Below, piece after piece: positions 32,167-42,717 of a stretch of DNA of 64,000 nt. Numbering within the stretch: the stretch's first letter is position 1; each line of letters opens with the position of its first letter. This stretch comes from Dermacentor variabilis. Its lineage: Eukaryota; Arthropoda; Arachnida; Ixodida; Ixodidae. The DNA is taken from NCBI RefSeq assembly GCF_050947875.1, contig NC_134568.1:194258853-194322852 (forward strand). The letters are read 5' to 3'. A program made the position numbers and the translations under genes. A model generated the notes under the pieces. That model made no database searches. It worked only from the letters and a program-made list of their open reading frames with translations, and was not told the origin of the DNA.

Positions 32167-34974
32167 ATGAACCTGGCAACGTTTAACGCTAGAACGTTAT
32201 CTCGTGAGGCGAGTCTAGCAGTACTATTGGAGGAATTAGAGGGCAGTAAATGGGATATAATAGGGCTCAGTGAAGTTAGGAGGACGAAAGAAGCCTATAC
32301 AGTGCTAAAAAGCGGGCACGTCCTGTGCTACCGGCGCTTTGCGGAGAGACGAGAACTATCAGTCGGATTCCTGATTAATAAGAATATAGCTGGTAACATA
32401 CAGGAATTCTATAGCATTAACGAGGGGGTGGCAGGTCTTGTTGTGAAACTTAATAAGAGGTACAAAATGAAGATTGTACAGGTCTACGCCCCTACATCCA
32501 GTCATGATGACCAGGAAGTCGATAGCTTCTATGAAGACGTGGAATCGGCGATGGGTAGAGTGAAAACTAAATACACTATATTAATGGGCGACTTTAATGC
32601 CAAGGTAGGCAAGAAGCAGGCTGGAGACAAGGCAGTTGGCGAATATGGCATAGGCACTAGGAATAGCAGGGGAGAGTTATTAGTAGAGTTTGCGGAACAG
32701 AATAATATGAGGATAATGAATACCTTCTTCCGCAAGCGGGACAGCCGAAAGTTGACCTGGAGGAGCCCGAACGGCGAGACTAGAAATGAAATAGACTTCA
32801 TACTCTGCGCTAACCCTGGCATCATACAAGATGTGGACGTGCTCGGCAAGGTGCGCTGCAGTGACCACAGGATGGTAAGAACTCGAATTAGCCTAGACCT
32901 GAGGAGGGAACGGAAGAAGTTGGTACATAAGAAGCCGATTCATGAGTTAGCGGTAAGAGGGAAAATAGAGGAATTCCAGATCAAGTTACAGAACAGGTAT
33001 TCGGCTTTAACTCCGGAAGAGGACCTTAGTTTTGAAGCAATGAACGACAATCTTGTGGGCATCATTAAGGAGTGTGCAATGGAAGTCGGTGGTAACTCCG
33101 TTAGGCAGGATACCAGGAAACTATCGCAGGAGACGAAAGATCTGATCAAGAAACGCCAATGTATGAAAGCCTCTAACCCTACAGCTAGAATAGAACTGGC
33201 AGAACTTTCGAAGTTAATCAACAAGCGTAAAACAGCTGACATAAGGAAGTATAATATGGATAGAATTGAACATGCTCTCACGAACGGAGGAAGCCTAAAA
33301 ACAGTGAAGAAGAAACTAGGAATTGGTAAGAATCAGATGTATGCGTTAAGAGACAAAGCCGGCAATATCATTACTAATATGGATGAGATAGTTCAAGTGT
33401 CTGAGGATTTCTATAGAGATTTATACAGTACCAGTGGCACCCTCGACGATAATGGAAGAGAAATTAGTCCAGAGGAATTCGAAATCCCAAAGGTAACGCC
33501 GGAAGAAGTAAAGAATGCCTTGGGAGATATGCAAAGGGGGAAGGCAGCTGGGGAGGATCAGGTAACAACAGATTTGTTGAAGGATGGTGGACAGATTGTT
33601 CTAGAGAAACTGGCCACCCTGTATACGCAATGCCTCATGACCTCGAGCGTACCGGAATCTTGGAAGAACGCTAACATAATCCTAATCCATAAGAAAGGGG
33701 ACGCCAAAGACTTGAAAAATTATAGACCGATCAGCTTACTGTCCGTTGCCTACAAACTATTTACTAAGGTAATCGCAAATAGAATCAGGAACACCTTAGA
33801 CTTCTGTCAAGCAAAGGACCAGGCAGGATTCCGTAAAGGCTACTCAACAATAGATCACATTCACACTATCAATCAGGTGATAGAGAAATGTGCGGAATAT
33901 AACCACCCCTTATATATAGCTTTCATTGATTACGAGAAAGCGTTTGATTCTGTCGAAACCTCAGCAGTCATAGAGGCATTACGGAATCAGGGTGTAGACG
34001 AGCCGTATGTAAAAATACTGAAAGATGTCTATAGCGGCTCCACAGCCACCGTAGTCCTCCATAAAGCAAGCAACAAAATCCCAATAAAGAAAGGCGTCAG
34101 GCAGGGAGATACGATATCTCCAATGCTATTCACAGCGTGTTTACAGGAGGTATTCAGAGACCTGGATTGGGAAGAATTGGGGATAAAAGTTAATGGAGAA
34201 TACCTTAGTAATTTGCGATTCGCTGATGATATTGCCTTACTTAGTAACTCAGGGGACCAATTGCAATGCATGCTCACTGACCTGGAGAGGCAAAGCAGAA
34301 GAGTGGGTCTAAAAATTAATCTGCAGAAAACTAAAGTAATGCTTAACAGTCTCGGAAGAGAACAGCAATTTACAATAGGCAGCGAGGCACTGGAAGTCGT
34401 AAGGGAATACATCTACTTAGGGCAGGTAGTGACGGCGGATCCGGATCATGAGACGGAAATAATCAGAAGAATAAGAATGGGCTGGGGTGCATTTGGCAGG
34501 CATTCTCAGATCATGAACAGCAGGTTGCCATTATCCCTCAAGAGAAAAGTATATAATAGCTGTGTCTTACCAGTACTCGCCTACGGGGCAGAAACCTGGA
34601 GGCTTACGAAAAGGGTTCTACCCAAATTGAGGACGACGCAACGAGCTATGGAAAGAAGAATGATAGGTGTAACGTTAAGGGATATGAAAAGAGCAGATTG
34701 GGTGAGGGAACAAACGCGAGTTAATGACATCTTAGTTGAAATCAAGAAAAAGAAATGGGCATGGGCAGGACATGTAATGAGGAGGGAAGATAACCGATGG
34801 TCATTAAGGGTTACGGACTGGATCCCAAGGGAAGGGAAGCGGAGCAGGGGGCGGCAGAAAGTTAGGTGGGCGGATGAGATTAAGAAGTTTGCAGGCATGG
34901 CGTGGCCACAATTAGTACATGACCGGGGTTGTTGGAGAAGTATGGGAGAGGCCTTTGCCCTGCAGTGGGCGTAA
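32167..34974 (+). CDS. RTE-type endonuclease-reverse transcriptase, 935 aa
   Basis: The enzyme of target-primed reverse transcription. Residues about 1-230 form the EEP/AP endonuclease: T-F-N-A-R-T-L, G-L-S-E-V-R, G-D-F-N-A-K-V-G, N-E-I-D-F-I-L and S-D-H-R-M-V are all present. The RT spans about 450-760 with Y-R-P-I-S-L-L-S, F-I-D-Y-E-K-A-F-D, G-V-R-Q-G-D-T-I-S-P and intact F-A-D-D-I-A-L-L. The C-terminus is basic (K-K-K-K-W-A-W-A-G-H and R-E-G-K-R-S-R-G-R). The frame is open from ATG 32167. In the same frame a TGA sits just upstream (32161); the sister copy has Trp codon TGG there and Arg instead of this Met. The parental protein may therefore start at ATG 32035 or earlier, leaving this copy about 44 residues shorter, with all visible catalytic residues kept. 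Whether it is active is unknown. Confidence 0.93.
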   Translation: MNLATFNARTLSREASLAVLLEELEGSKWDIIGLSEVRRTKEAYTVLKSGHVLCYRRFAERRELSVGFLINKNIAGNIQEFYSINEGVAGLVVKLNKRYKMKIVQVYAPTSSHDDQEVDSFYEDVESAMGRVKTKYTILMGDFNAKVGKKQAGDKAVGEYGIGTRNSRGELLVEFAEQNNMRIMNTFFRKRDSRKLTWRSPNGETRNEIDFILCANPGIIQDVDVLGKVRCSDHRMVRTRISLDLRRERKKLVHKKPIHELAVRGKIEEFQIKLQNRYSALTPEEDLSFEAMNDNLVGIIKECAMEVGGNSVRQDTRKLSQETKDLIKKRQCMKASNPTARIELAELSKLINKRKTADIRKYNMDRIEHALTNGGSLKTVKKKLGIGKNQMYALRDKAGNIITNMDEIVQVSEDFYRDLYSTSGTLDDNGREISPEEFEIPKVTPEEVKNALGDMQRGKAAGEDQVTTDLLKDGGQIVLEKLATLYTQCLMTSSVPESWKNANIILIHKKGDAKDLKNYRPISLLSVAYKLFTKVIANRIRNTLDFCQAKDQAGFRKGYSTIDHIHTINQVIEKCAEYNHPLYIAFIDYEKAFDSVETSAVIEALRNQGVDEPYVKILKDVYSGSTATVVLHKASNKIPIKKGVRQGDTISPMLFTACLQEVFRDLDWEELGIKVNGEYLSNLRFADDIALLSNSGDQLQCMLTDLERQSRRVGLKINLQKTKVMLNSLGREQQFTIGSEALEVVREYIYLGQVVTADPDHETEIIRRIRMGWGAFGRHSQIMNSRLPLSLKRKVYNSCVLPVLAYGAETWRLTKRVLPKLRTTQRAMERRMIGVTLRDMKRADWVREQTRVNDILVEIKKKKWAWAGHVMRREDNRWSLRVTDWIPREGKRSRGRQKVRWADEIKKFAGMAWPQLVHDRGCWRSMGEAFALQWA

Positions 34975-34980
34975 CCAGGC

Positions 34981-35012
<32 letters not shown>

Positions 35013-35019
35013 TTGATGA
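34975..35019 (+). repeat. (TGA)n LINE 3' tail
   Basis: Tandem TGA units directly after the conserved CCAGGC end of the RTE; the last units merge with the target duplication. Confidence 0.95.
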
Positions 35020-35028
35020 TGATTGATG

Positions 35029-36908
35029 ACATGGATGTGAACCATTGTTGAATATCCCTTCCTGAAGCCAGCCTGTTCCCTTAGTTGACTAAAGTCCAGT
35101 GTTGCCCTTATTCTATTGGAGAATATTTTGGTAAATATTTTATATAATACTGGGAGTAAGCTAATGGGCCTATAATTTTTCAATTCTTCAACGTCTCCCT
35201 TTTTCTGGATTAGTATAATGTCTGCATTTTTCCAGTTTTCTGGGACACTTGCAGTCGATAGACAGTTCGTATGAAGAGCCGTCAGTTTTTCAAGCATTAT
35301 GTCTCCTCCAGCTTAGATTAAATCGACTGTTATTCCATCTTCTCCTGCCGCTCATCCTCGTTTCATGTCTTGCAAGGCCCTTCTGACCTCATCGCTAGGT
35401 ATAGGAGGAGTTCCTGTATCCTGTTCATTACTGTTCCTAATTGAGGTATCCTGACTCCTCTGGGTACTGTACAGGTCAGTATAGAATTATTCCGCTGCTT
35501 TTACTATATCTTCGATATTGCTGCTGATATTACCCTGCTTGTCTTTCAGTGCATACATCTTGATTTGTCCTATTCCAAGTTTCTTTCTCACCGATTTCAG
35601 GCTGCGTCCATTTTTCACGGCTTCTTCAGTCTTTCTGACGTCATAGTTCCCAATATCCCTTATTTTCGCCTTGTTGAACAGTTTTGACAGTTCCGCGAAT
35701 TCTATCATATTTCTTGAGTGGACACTTTCATTTTTTTTTCGTTTCTTTTTTAGCTCCTTTGTTACTTGGGAGGGCTTGCCCACTGGTTGCCTTGGTGCCT
35801 TGCCACCCACTTCAATTGCTGCCTCTGAAGCCAACCTAGTTACGGCTTCATTCATCAGCTCTATGTCATCATCATCTCTATGTTCTAAGGCTGCATGTTT
35901 GTTTGCAAGCACCAGTCTCAATTTTTCTGCTTTTACCCTTACTGCCTCTAGGTTTACCTGTTTCTTCTTGACCAACTTAGCTCTTTCTATCTTCAAATTG
36001 AGGTGAATCCTAGCCCTCACTAACCTATGATCACTGCACTTTATTCTACATATTACTTCTACATTTTGCACTATGCTGGTATCAGCATTAAATTATCAAG
36101 TCAATTTCATTTGTTCTTAAGCCATTAGGGCCTTTCCAGGTCCACTTTCTGTTGCTACGCTTCTTGAAAAAGGTGTTCATTATTCGAAGCTTATTTGTTT
36201 CTGCGAATTCTACCAGCATCCCTCCTCTAGCGTTCATAGAATCGACGCCGTAGTTGCCAATTGTTTGTTCACCAGCCTGCTTTTTCCCCACTTTTGCATT
36301 GAAGTCTCCCATTACTGCAGTATATTGAGTTTGCACTTTTCTCAAGGTAATTCAGCATCTTCATAAAATTGATATACTTCCTCATCATCGTGACTGGACA
36401 TTGTAGCGTAGGCTTGTACTACCGTTAATCGGTACCTTTTACTAAGTTTGATTACGACTACAGCTACCTTTCATTAATGCTGTAGAATTCGTCAATGTTG
36501 CCTGGTATGTCCTAAGGGATTAGGGATCCTACCCCGAAATGCTTCTTATCTAGGTGACCTCTATAGCAGAAGATATGTGCGATATTCAGCAATATATAAG
36601 CCTCACCAGTTCTTCTAATCTCACTAAGGCCGATGATATCCCAAACAATGTCACATAATTCATCAAAGATTCCTGCTAAGCTATAGCCTCACTCGAGAGG
36701 GTTCGGGTGTTAAACGTTGCAAGGGTCAGTTTCCATATGCGGCCTGCCCGGCTACAGAGATACTTAGCACCCTCAGCTACGTTACTGTTCTGACCGCCGC
36801 CTTGGTCAGGTGCTCCGCAGCTGCTGGGTACTGAGGGCCATTACGTAATTGAGTAAGCCATTTGGGAGGGGGTGGCCGAATACTGCACCAGGGAGGCCAA
36901 TTCCTTAC
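35029..36908 (-). pseudogene. Older RTE-type LINE, 5' half (endonuclease to RT motif 2)
   Basis: This is the 5' part of the element whose 3' half lies at 30758-31886. It shows nuclease pieces (G-D-F-N-A-K-V-G at about 36290; W-T-W-K-G-P-N-G near 36140; S-D-H-R-L-V at 36030), a long linker open over 194 codons (36071-35487), and RT start blocks W-K-N-A-D-I-I-L-I, Y-R-P-I-S-L-L-P and G-F-R-K-G-Y-S-T (35260-35045). It ends at the younger insertion. Stops and frameshifts are scattered. The 5' end blends into unique sequence around 36908, and no target duplication was found. Confidence 0.88.
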
Positions 36909-37311
36909 GAACTATTACGGACTGCCAAAACTACACATGCGCCATAGAAACAAAGGCGCGCGTCCAATGCACGCACGCACGCACGCACAAACAAACAAAC
37001 AAACAAACACACAAGAACTTGCATTTTCGTTTAAAGATTCCTTTTGCACATTTCATCGTTATTCGAAATAAATTGTGTGCTGTGAAGTTTGAGCGTCATA
37101 TTTATTTAGTTCATACAGGCATTGTGATGAACAAGGAATAAAGAAATAAATTTATTTTATATTAATGATTTTCGCCCATACACTTTTTTAAATAATTAGC
37201 TTTTGTATTCGCTCTGCATTCCCTATATATTAGCCTGTTATGAAGGTATTTTTATCATTGATATGTTCACTTTAGGAGAAAGTCGTAGTTCGTGAGATCT
37301 CCGAGTCAATA
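36909..37311. other. Non-coding, (GCAC)n/(ACAA)n microsatellite
   Basis: 36969-37013 holds ACGC then ACAA tandem tetranucleotides. The rest is unrecognised. Confidence 0.7.
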
Positions 37312-37930
37312 AGACCTCTCTGGGTCTGACTGAGCGAGCCCGAGACATCGCAGCTGATTAGAATTCTGGTGAGTTTGCGTCGGAGTCATGCCGGCTGAGC
37401 ATTGTTCTGATGAGACTCATTGTGAGTGAGCCCGACTGAGCAGAATTTTCGACAGTGAGTCCGAGTGAGCCTGGCTGATTATAGTTCTTGTGAGCCTGAG
37501 TCGAGGGCTAAGTAGCCTTTTCTTGAGTGAGCGCCAGTGAACCCGGCTGAGTAGAATTTCGGTGAATCTGAATCTTAGTAAGCTCTAAGCGAAAAAAAAT
37601 ATTTGTGAATGCGTCTGAGCAAGCTACGTTCATTTTGCCTACCTATGGTAGCGCCTAAAAGCTAAGCAATGCAGCACGCTTTCACAATAGGAATAATACA
37701 AGACGCTCAGTGTTGCAAAATGAGCTCGCGAGTCGAGCAAATGGTTTACTTGAAATAGTAGAAAACGGAAGGTAAGAGAAGAATGGCAGCCTTTTCAGAG
37801 TGAAGGTGTTGGTGACAGAGGGTGTGTAAATCTTTTGTGTTGAGGGTGAGGGAGGGCGGATAAATTATTTTTGTAGGTGAGTACTCGAGTGATCGAGGGC
37901 TGTCAAAATTTTCAACGTGAGGGAGAGTGT
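37312..37930. repeat. Degenerate GTGAG-rich minisatellite
   Basis: From 37312 to about 37590, variants of a unit containing GTGAGTCCGAGTGAGCC and GGCTGAGTAGAATTT follow one another at roughly 55-70 bp with much drift (at least five copies). A second block (37790-37930) keeps the GTGAG/GAGGG bias and ends in TGGGCACTTGCCCACCTCTG. No coding content. I believe similar arrays form part of a tick repeat, from memory only. Confidence 0.7.
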
Positions 37931-39131
37931 GATGTGAGGAAGGCTCTTGCAGTGCGAGGGTGAGAGAGAAAAACAAAAATTGTGGGCACTTGCCCACCTC
38001 TGATTAGAAGTAAGGGCCCTGAGTGCTGTCGTCTTTCCCTCCAACTCTGTGCGTGGCGCCGCACCTTCTAGATCACAGAAAAATGCATACTGACACATGA
38101 CAGTATTTCGTCTGCCCGACTTCAAGACCAAATTCTTTTAAACTAGGGCATAGAACATAGAAGAATAGACATAGAGAAATATATATAGAGAAATATATAT
38201 ATAGAAAATATATAGAGAACATAGACATAAAAAAATATGCAGATCGCTTCTATCTTTTGGCCGAAAGTTAAATCGATTTCTGGATAAGTTGAGGGGCGCA
38301 TCCTAAATATAAGGCAGTGCTTCATATTTGATGATGCCACTATAAAAATCATGTAAAAACAACAGCGAGGAGTGTGTAGCGTCGTTGGCACATCCGGGTT
38401 GCTAAACCTTAATAAATATTGGCCCCCGTAATTGTAGATGTCGCGGGTCTTGGTTCTATTACTGAACATATGCTTACGGTCAAATATATATATATATATA
38501 TATACAGTTTGCTATATATACTTCTACAAAATATGATGTAGTGAGCGATTCGACCCAGTGTCATCTACGGAATTTGAGCGTCTTTTTCCACCAGTAGATT
38601 CGCACAGCATCATTGCTATACATCAAGGCTGTTTACGTGTAAATTTAAAGATAGGCATATAAAAGCGCCTTCATAGGCTGACGCGGTCTTTGTCAAAAAT
38701 CTTGGATTATTCGAGAAAGAGGAAAAGTGTGGAAAGGCACGGATAGTTGCGACAGGCTTGGTGAACAAAAGTTTCCCCGTGGAAGTGAACTAAAATATTC
38801 TCTCATCCAAAACTACGTCAGCCAGTAATGAAGTTTGCATGCGAACACTATCGAAAATTGGAAAAAAAAGCAAGAACCGGGGGCGGGGGGAGGAACCGTT
38901 GAACGGCGAGACAAAGCTTACGTTCATCTAGCTCATCTCGCCAACCCGTAATCCGAGCATGGCAATAAAGGCTTAATTTCTGGGAATAGACGTCGTTGCT
39001 ATTCCGTCACTCACGATTGCGGAAATGGTCAGCGCATCAACTCTGGAATATAGATTGTTAAATCACTGCGGAAGCTCTCATATTACTTCGGTCGGCCCCA
39101 GCGCGGCTCAATAATAAAAGTACACAGAAAT
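37931..39131. other. Non-coding stretch; small (TA)n at 38483-38504
   Basis: Several AT microsatellite-like patches (38180-38220 and 38483-38504). No gene recognised. Confidence 0.4.
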
Positions 39132-39860
39132 ATGGCTCCCCGTTCCGTCTTACTTTTCTTTCTTCGCAATGCGTTGCCAATTTCTTACAGTACTCAGCGC
39201 TTTTCCACTCGGGTTCCCTTTTCCGCTGTTCTTTCTCGTCCTCATGCCGTTTATTATTGCATACCATTTTTTCCCTTAACTTTGTTCCCTTTTCGCTCCA
39301 CTTACAAGCGGTTCTGGCGTGGCTATGTTTCCATACCGTTTCGTAATATCTACCAGCTGTGCCCAAGTGGAGAGGCGAATTTAATTAGGAAACTTCGCCG
39401 GAATCCACGGGTCACGTCGTCGTTTTATATTTCGCCCGTTTATCTTTCCTCCCTCATCCACCAGGCTCCATTTTCTCTCGTCAGCCTTCATTTGTCGTTA
39501 GCCTGGTTTATTTACGTTATTCTCTTCTTATTGCCGGCGGCTTCCACCCACGCCGTTCCCCCTTCTGTCCCACCTTCACCCATCGCTGCTCCTCACGGAG
39601 TGCGGTTTCACACAAGCGCGCTGCTGCTGCACGCGCGCCTAAACGTCCGCCATTTGTTAGCTGTCTTTGTTTCCCGTTATCTTTGCGATAACTGCGAGCG
39701 ATGCGAACGGCGAGAACGTCCTCGAAGTCCCTTCTTCCCCATCCGAACAAGGATTGAGTCCCAAACGCAAAGCCCAGCACACGCCTGCACGCACACAGAC
39801 GCTACTGCCCGCCGAAATGATGCAAGTCCAAGTCATGTACAAACGTGCATACAGAGATAG
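39132..39860 (+). other. Unrecognised 242-codon open frame (probably not a gene)
   Basis: An ATG-initiated frame runs through pyrimidine-rich DNA. The product is rich in Ser, Pro, Phe and Leu with a hydrophobic patch (W-F-I-Y-V-I-L-F-L-L) near residue 130 and a basic tail, and has no domain I recognise. Pyrimidine bias itself lowers stop frequency. The region around 39590-39720 is CpG-rich and could be promoter-like. I list it because it is the longest unassigned ORF in the window. Confidence 0.12.
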
Positions 39861-40683
39861 GTACATGAGTTAGAGCTTCTCGTCTCTTGTCTGCAAGCTC
39901 CCGGTTACTTTTATTCCGATATTTTTCTAACTTTTTTTTCCTACCGTCGACACGAAACTATCTTTATCACTTGAAACCCCTACACACAGCGAATTCGCTA
40001 CAATGAGTTCGTATTCCCTTCCTGGATATCTCTCACCACGATTTCTACTTCCTTTCGTTCTAGCACGACGCGGAAGCACTTGTAAGCACCTGTGTTTACT
40101 TAATTAAAAGTGCCGTCGTGTCCGGGATTGGAGCGCACTTCTTGTGTTACCTTTTATTCAAAGTGGGAACATAGGCAGCGGAGCCGCTTTGTAAGACGAT
40201 ATAAGGATTGTTTTGCTCCAATTGTTTCGTGCTGCGATGAAAGCCTATTTCGAATAAAGCAGAAAATTGAAGCAAACAGCAATTCCGAATATGCGGAAAA
40301 GTCAGCGACATTAAAAAGGTAAAATACAGACTGACTCAACATAATACTGCGCAGCCGGAATTCAGATCGAACGGCTGGTCTCTAATAAAAAGTTTTGAAC
40401 AGCTTCATATGCACGTAATTGAGCCCCACGCCCCTTCCCAGCAGGAAATACTTCAATAAAAACAAAGAAAATTGCAGAAGCATGAGGAAATGAGGACAAC
40501 GTTCGCATGCAATACCGCCACTGGTACATGACAAAGCAAGTATTGCCCGTTCGGCAAGGGCCACCCGGGCGTTCCTAGAATGTGCTACACCTTTTCACGC
40601 ACCAAGGGAACATGGTAGACGGCGTCCATTGCAGCATGCATGTGCTGGGAAATATGCTACTTCATTTCGATAATAAACACTGG
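39861..40683. other. Non-coding stretch, nothing recognised
   Basis: No domain, repeat or RNA gene recognised. Confidence 0.3.
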
Positions 40684-40725
40684 CTGATAAGAACAGATAC
40701 TACAATTGATCTTAGCCGATAGGCC
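40684..40725 (-). pseudogene. U2 snRNA 5'-region pseudogene fragment
   Basis: Read on the minus strand, the segment carries GGCTAAGATCAA, one mismatch, then TGTAGTATCTGTTCTTATCAG. This is the conserved 5' part of U2 spliceosomal RNA (roughly nucleotides 18-50), including the GUAGUA branch-point-pairing sequence. A GGCC-TAT just upstream corresponds loosely to the GGCCTT of stem I. The first ten or so nucleotides and everything after about nucleotide 50 (the Sm site and 3' stem-loops) are missing, so it cannot be a functional gene. It is probably a truncated retropseudogene. Confidence 0.75.
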
Positions 40726-41478
40726 ATGACAACTGATTGGCGCGTAGACTCTCATGATTACCGCAACGTCAACAGTCATATCCGTAATGCGAGGTAAAAA
40801 TAAAGAGAATCATTGTTTTACACAATTCACAAACTAACAATTTAATTCGTAACTTCAGCACACAATTACAGTTGCTGACCCGTTGCGCACCATAGCACCA
40901 GTTTAGAGAAATTTGCCTCGAATCTCGCGGCACTGGTGTTTGCAGCCATTGGCCTTCTACTTATAATTTTTCCAAAGTCTTTCTTGGTCAATGTGGGAAA
41001 AAACGCACGCTGAACATGAACTATTTTGTTGCTGATTTTGGGTCCGGCTATATCAAAATTTTCGCTATTACCAGAATTTCTTCTTAGGAAACGTGTATTC
41101 TTACTGAGTGGCCTAAATTCCGTAATTGCGATGCGCGTGCAAGAAGTTAGCCATTAAAATATTGATTTATGAATCTTAATGGTTTTACCGTCGAATTTTT
41201 ATGACTGCCACTGCTGTGAACCAGTTTGTTTATTATATACGACATTATACATGTGGCAAATTAGGTTACTGAATAGCCTGCTTCCTCAAAATTGTAGGTT
41301 ATAAAATCACTAAACGAGAGAAAAGTATCGATAGAAAAATACAAATAAATAATTTCGAAGTCGATCAGAATAAAAACAAACTCATACAGCATAATAAAAC
41401 TGGACATTAAGTTGCAAATATCTACTCATCATGCGTAATGCAAAGACCCCACGTGACCTGTAACAAGCAGGAGTAGTT
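40726..41478. other. AT-rich non-coding stretch
   Basis: No gene or repeat recognised before the 5' LTR of the next element. Confidence 0.3.
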
Positions 41479-41647
41479 TGTGTACAGCACCGGAGCACTT
41501 CGGCGCCAGTTCGGTGCCAGCACGGAGGAAGAGGCTGACGTTCGTGTGTGTCTCGCTCTGTCGGTTTCTCGGGCGGTGGCTGCCTTGTGTTAGTGGCCTT
41601 TTTCCAAACGTCGTGCCCACGTTGCTCAGATGAACACACCTGTTACA
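41479..41647 (+). repeat. 5' LTR of the nested Ty3 element
   Basis: About 169 bp, TGTGTACAGC to CCTGTTACA. It is followed by TTTGGTGGAGCTGCTGGG, the probable primer-binding region. It shares long blocks with the 3' LTR, for example TTGTGTTAGTGGCCTTTTTC and GTGCCCACGTTGCT. Confidence 0.88.
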
Positions 41648-41772
41648 TTTGGTGGAGCTGCTGGGTAGTCCCCGTCCTCGTCCTGGAGCTCCGCAGCCGT
41701 ACTTTACCATATCCCGCTGCAATTACTGAGGACGCCACTACTCCTCAAGCCGTACCCACCCCCGCGCCTGCC

Positions 41773-42180
41773 ATGTGTGCTGGTGTGGTTCGTCAACGTG
41801 ACCCTCCGACATTCAGGGGTACTGCCAATCGCGATGTCGAAGGCTGGCTTGTCGAGTATGATGAACGCTGTAGCGCTCATAACAAGTGGGATGACGCTGC
41901 CAAGCTCACTCACGTCACCTTTTACCTGGCTGATGTGGCCATTTTATGGTTTAATAATAACGAAGCCGATTTTACGACCTGGTTGATTTTCAAGGAAACC
42001 CTCACTTCGTTCTTTGGTCGGCCAGCCATGCGCAAGCTTCGCGCTGAACACCATTTGCGTGGCCGAGCTCAACAAAATGGTGAGACCTTCACGAGCTATA
42101 CTGAAGACTTTATAGACCTTTGTAGGTGGGTGAATGCTTCAAAAGCGAAAATCGAGAAAGTAAGGCACATCCTGAAAGGT
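41773..42180 (+). pseudogene. Ty3 gag capsid, first part
   Basis: From ATG 41773 the frame reads P-P-T-F-R-G-T-A-N-R-D-V and W-L-V-E-Y-D-E-R, then Y-L-A-D-V-A-I-L-W-F and L-T-S-F-F-G-R-P. It ends with I-L-K-G at 42180, where an insertion cuts it. The match is to the retrotrans_gag capsid domain. The frame is also open upstream through the LTR, but M-C-A-G at 41773 fits the family start better. Gag resumes at 42718 with I-D-D-D-A-I-H-M-L. Confidence 0.85.
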
Positions 42181-42713
42181 GGTGGGGAGGAGGGACTCTC
42201 ACGCGTCCCTTTGTGTGTTGTTTTCCCCGCATGTCTCGCGTCTCCTGTAATGTGGCTTCTCCGCGTACCTTAATGCCGGATGCGGTTGGTCTGGTTGCAG
42301 CGCATTACGAGAGATGGCGCTGCTTAGATGGCACCTAACGGCGCGGTTGGTCGAGCGCGACCGGGAATAGGCTCTACCTCTTTGGCTCGGAATCGGAAAG
42401 CAGCGCGGACGTTCCGCGCGTGCGCCGATCCATGCTTCTTCGAGACCGCCTCGCGAGGCCTCGTTCGAACGCGCCATCGTTCGTGTGACCATACGCGCGA
42501 ACGACCAGGCGTTGGTGTCCAGCATGGGGCGAACATATTCGCTCGCTGTCCGGTCGCGGTGAGTCGGACTTCCTCGATTTGTCGCGCACCCATCGGCAGA
42601 TTTTGTGCATAGTAGTTCGGCTAGCAAGCATTAGTGTATAAAAGGCACAATAGTGTCCTTGCACTGCTGTGTTGTCGTTTCTTTGTCCCAAGAGCACGGG
42701 CGATTACGCCACA
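42180..42713 (+). repeat. Probable solo LTR inserted in gag
   Basis: About 534 bp that interrupt gag between the codons for I-L-K-G and I-D-D-D. The ends are TGGTGGGG...CGCCACA, with TG and CA. A core promoter-like TGTATAAAAGG lies at 42635-42645, about 75 bp from the end. Flanks AAGGT (42176-42180) and AAGAT (42713-42717) could be a 5-bp duplication with one mismatch; in that case the limits shift by one base at each end. A family-specific terminus is not certain. Confidence 0.6.
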
Positions 42714-42717
42714 AGAT

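Larger units (their letters stand above)
31896..35019 (+). mobile_element. Young, nearly intact RTE-type LINE nested in an older RTE
   Basis: A 3124-bp element starting with an A-run and TCCGCGTGTTGATAAAATTG and ending in (TGA)n. Perfect 9-bp repeats TGATTGATG flank it (31887-31895 and 35020-35028). Removing element plus one repeat joins the two halves of the older minus-strand RTE exactly in frame (H-V-I-N to Q-V-I-E), proving the order of events. It has one large ORF and no LTRs. Confidence 0.96.

Noticed and set aside
31896..35019. BovB element and evidence of tick-vectored horizontal transfer
   Set aside because: BovB is also an RTE-type LINE and ticks are discussed as its vectors, but the motifs here (F-A-D-D-I-A-L-L, D-L-E-R) look like the general tick RTE family rather than BovB. 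No comparison could be run.
34581..35297. 238-codon minus-strand open frame across the RTE junction
   Set aside because: It fuses sense RT codons of the older element to antisense of the younger RTE through the His-rich translation of (ATC)n; an accident of nesting.
39132..39860. 242-codon ORF as a membrane protein gene
   Set aside because: Pyrimidine-rich, no domain, no codon bias evident; kept only as an unrecognised open frame at low confidence.
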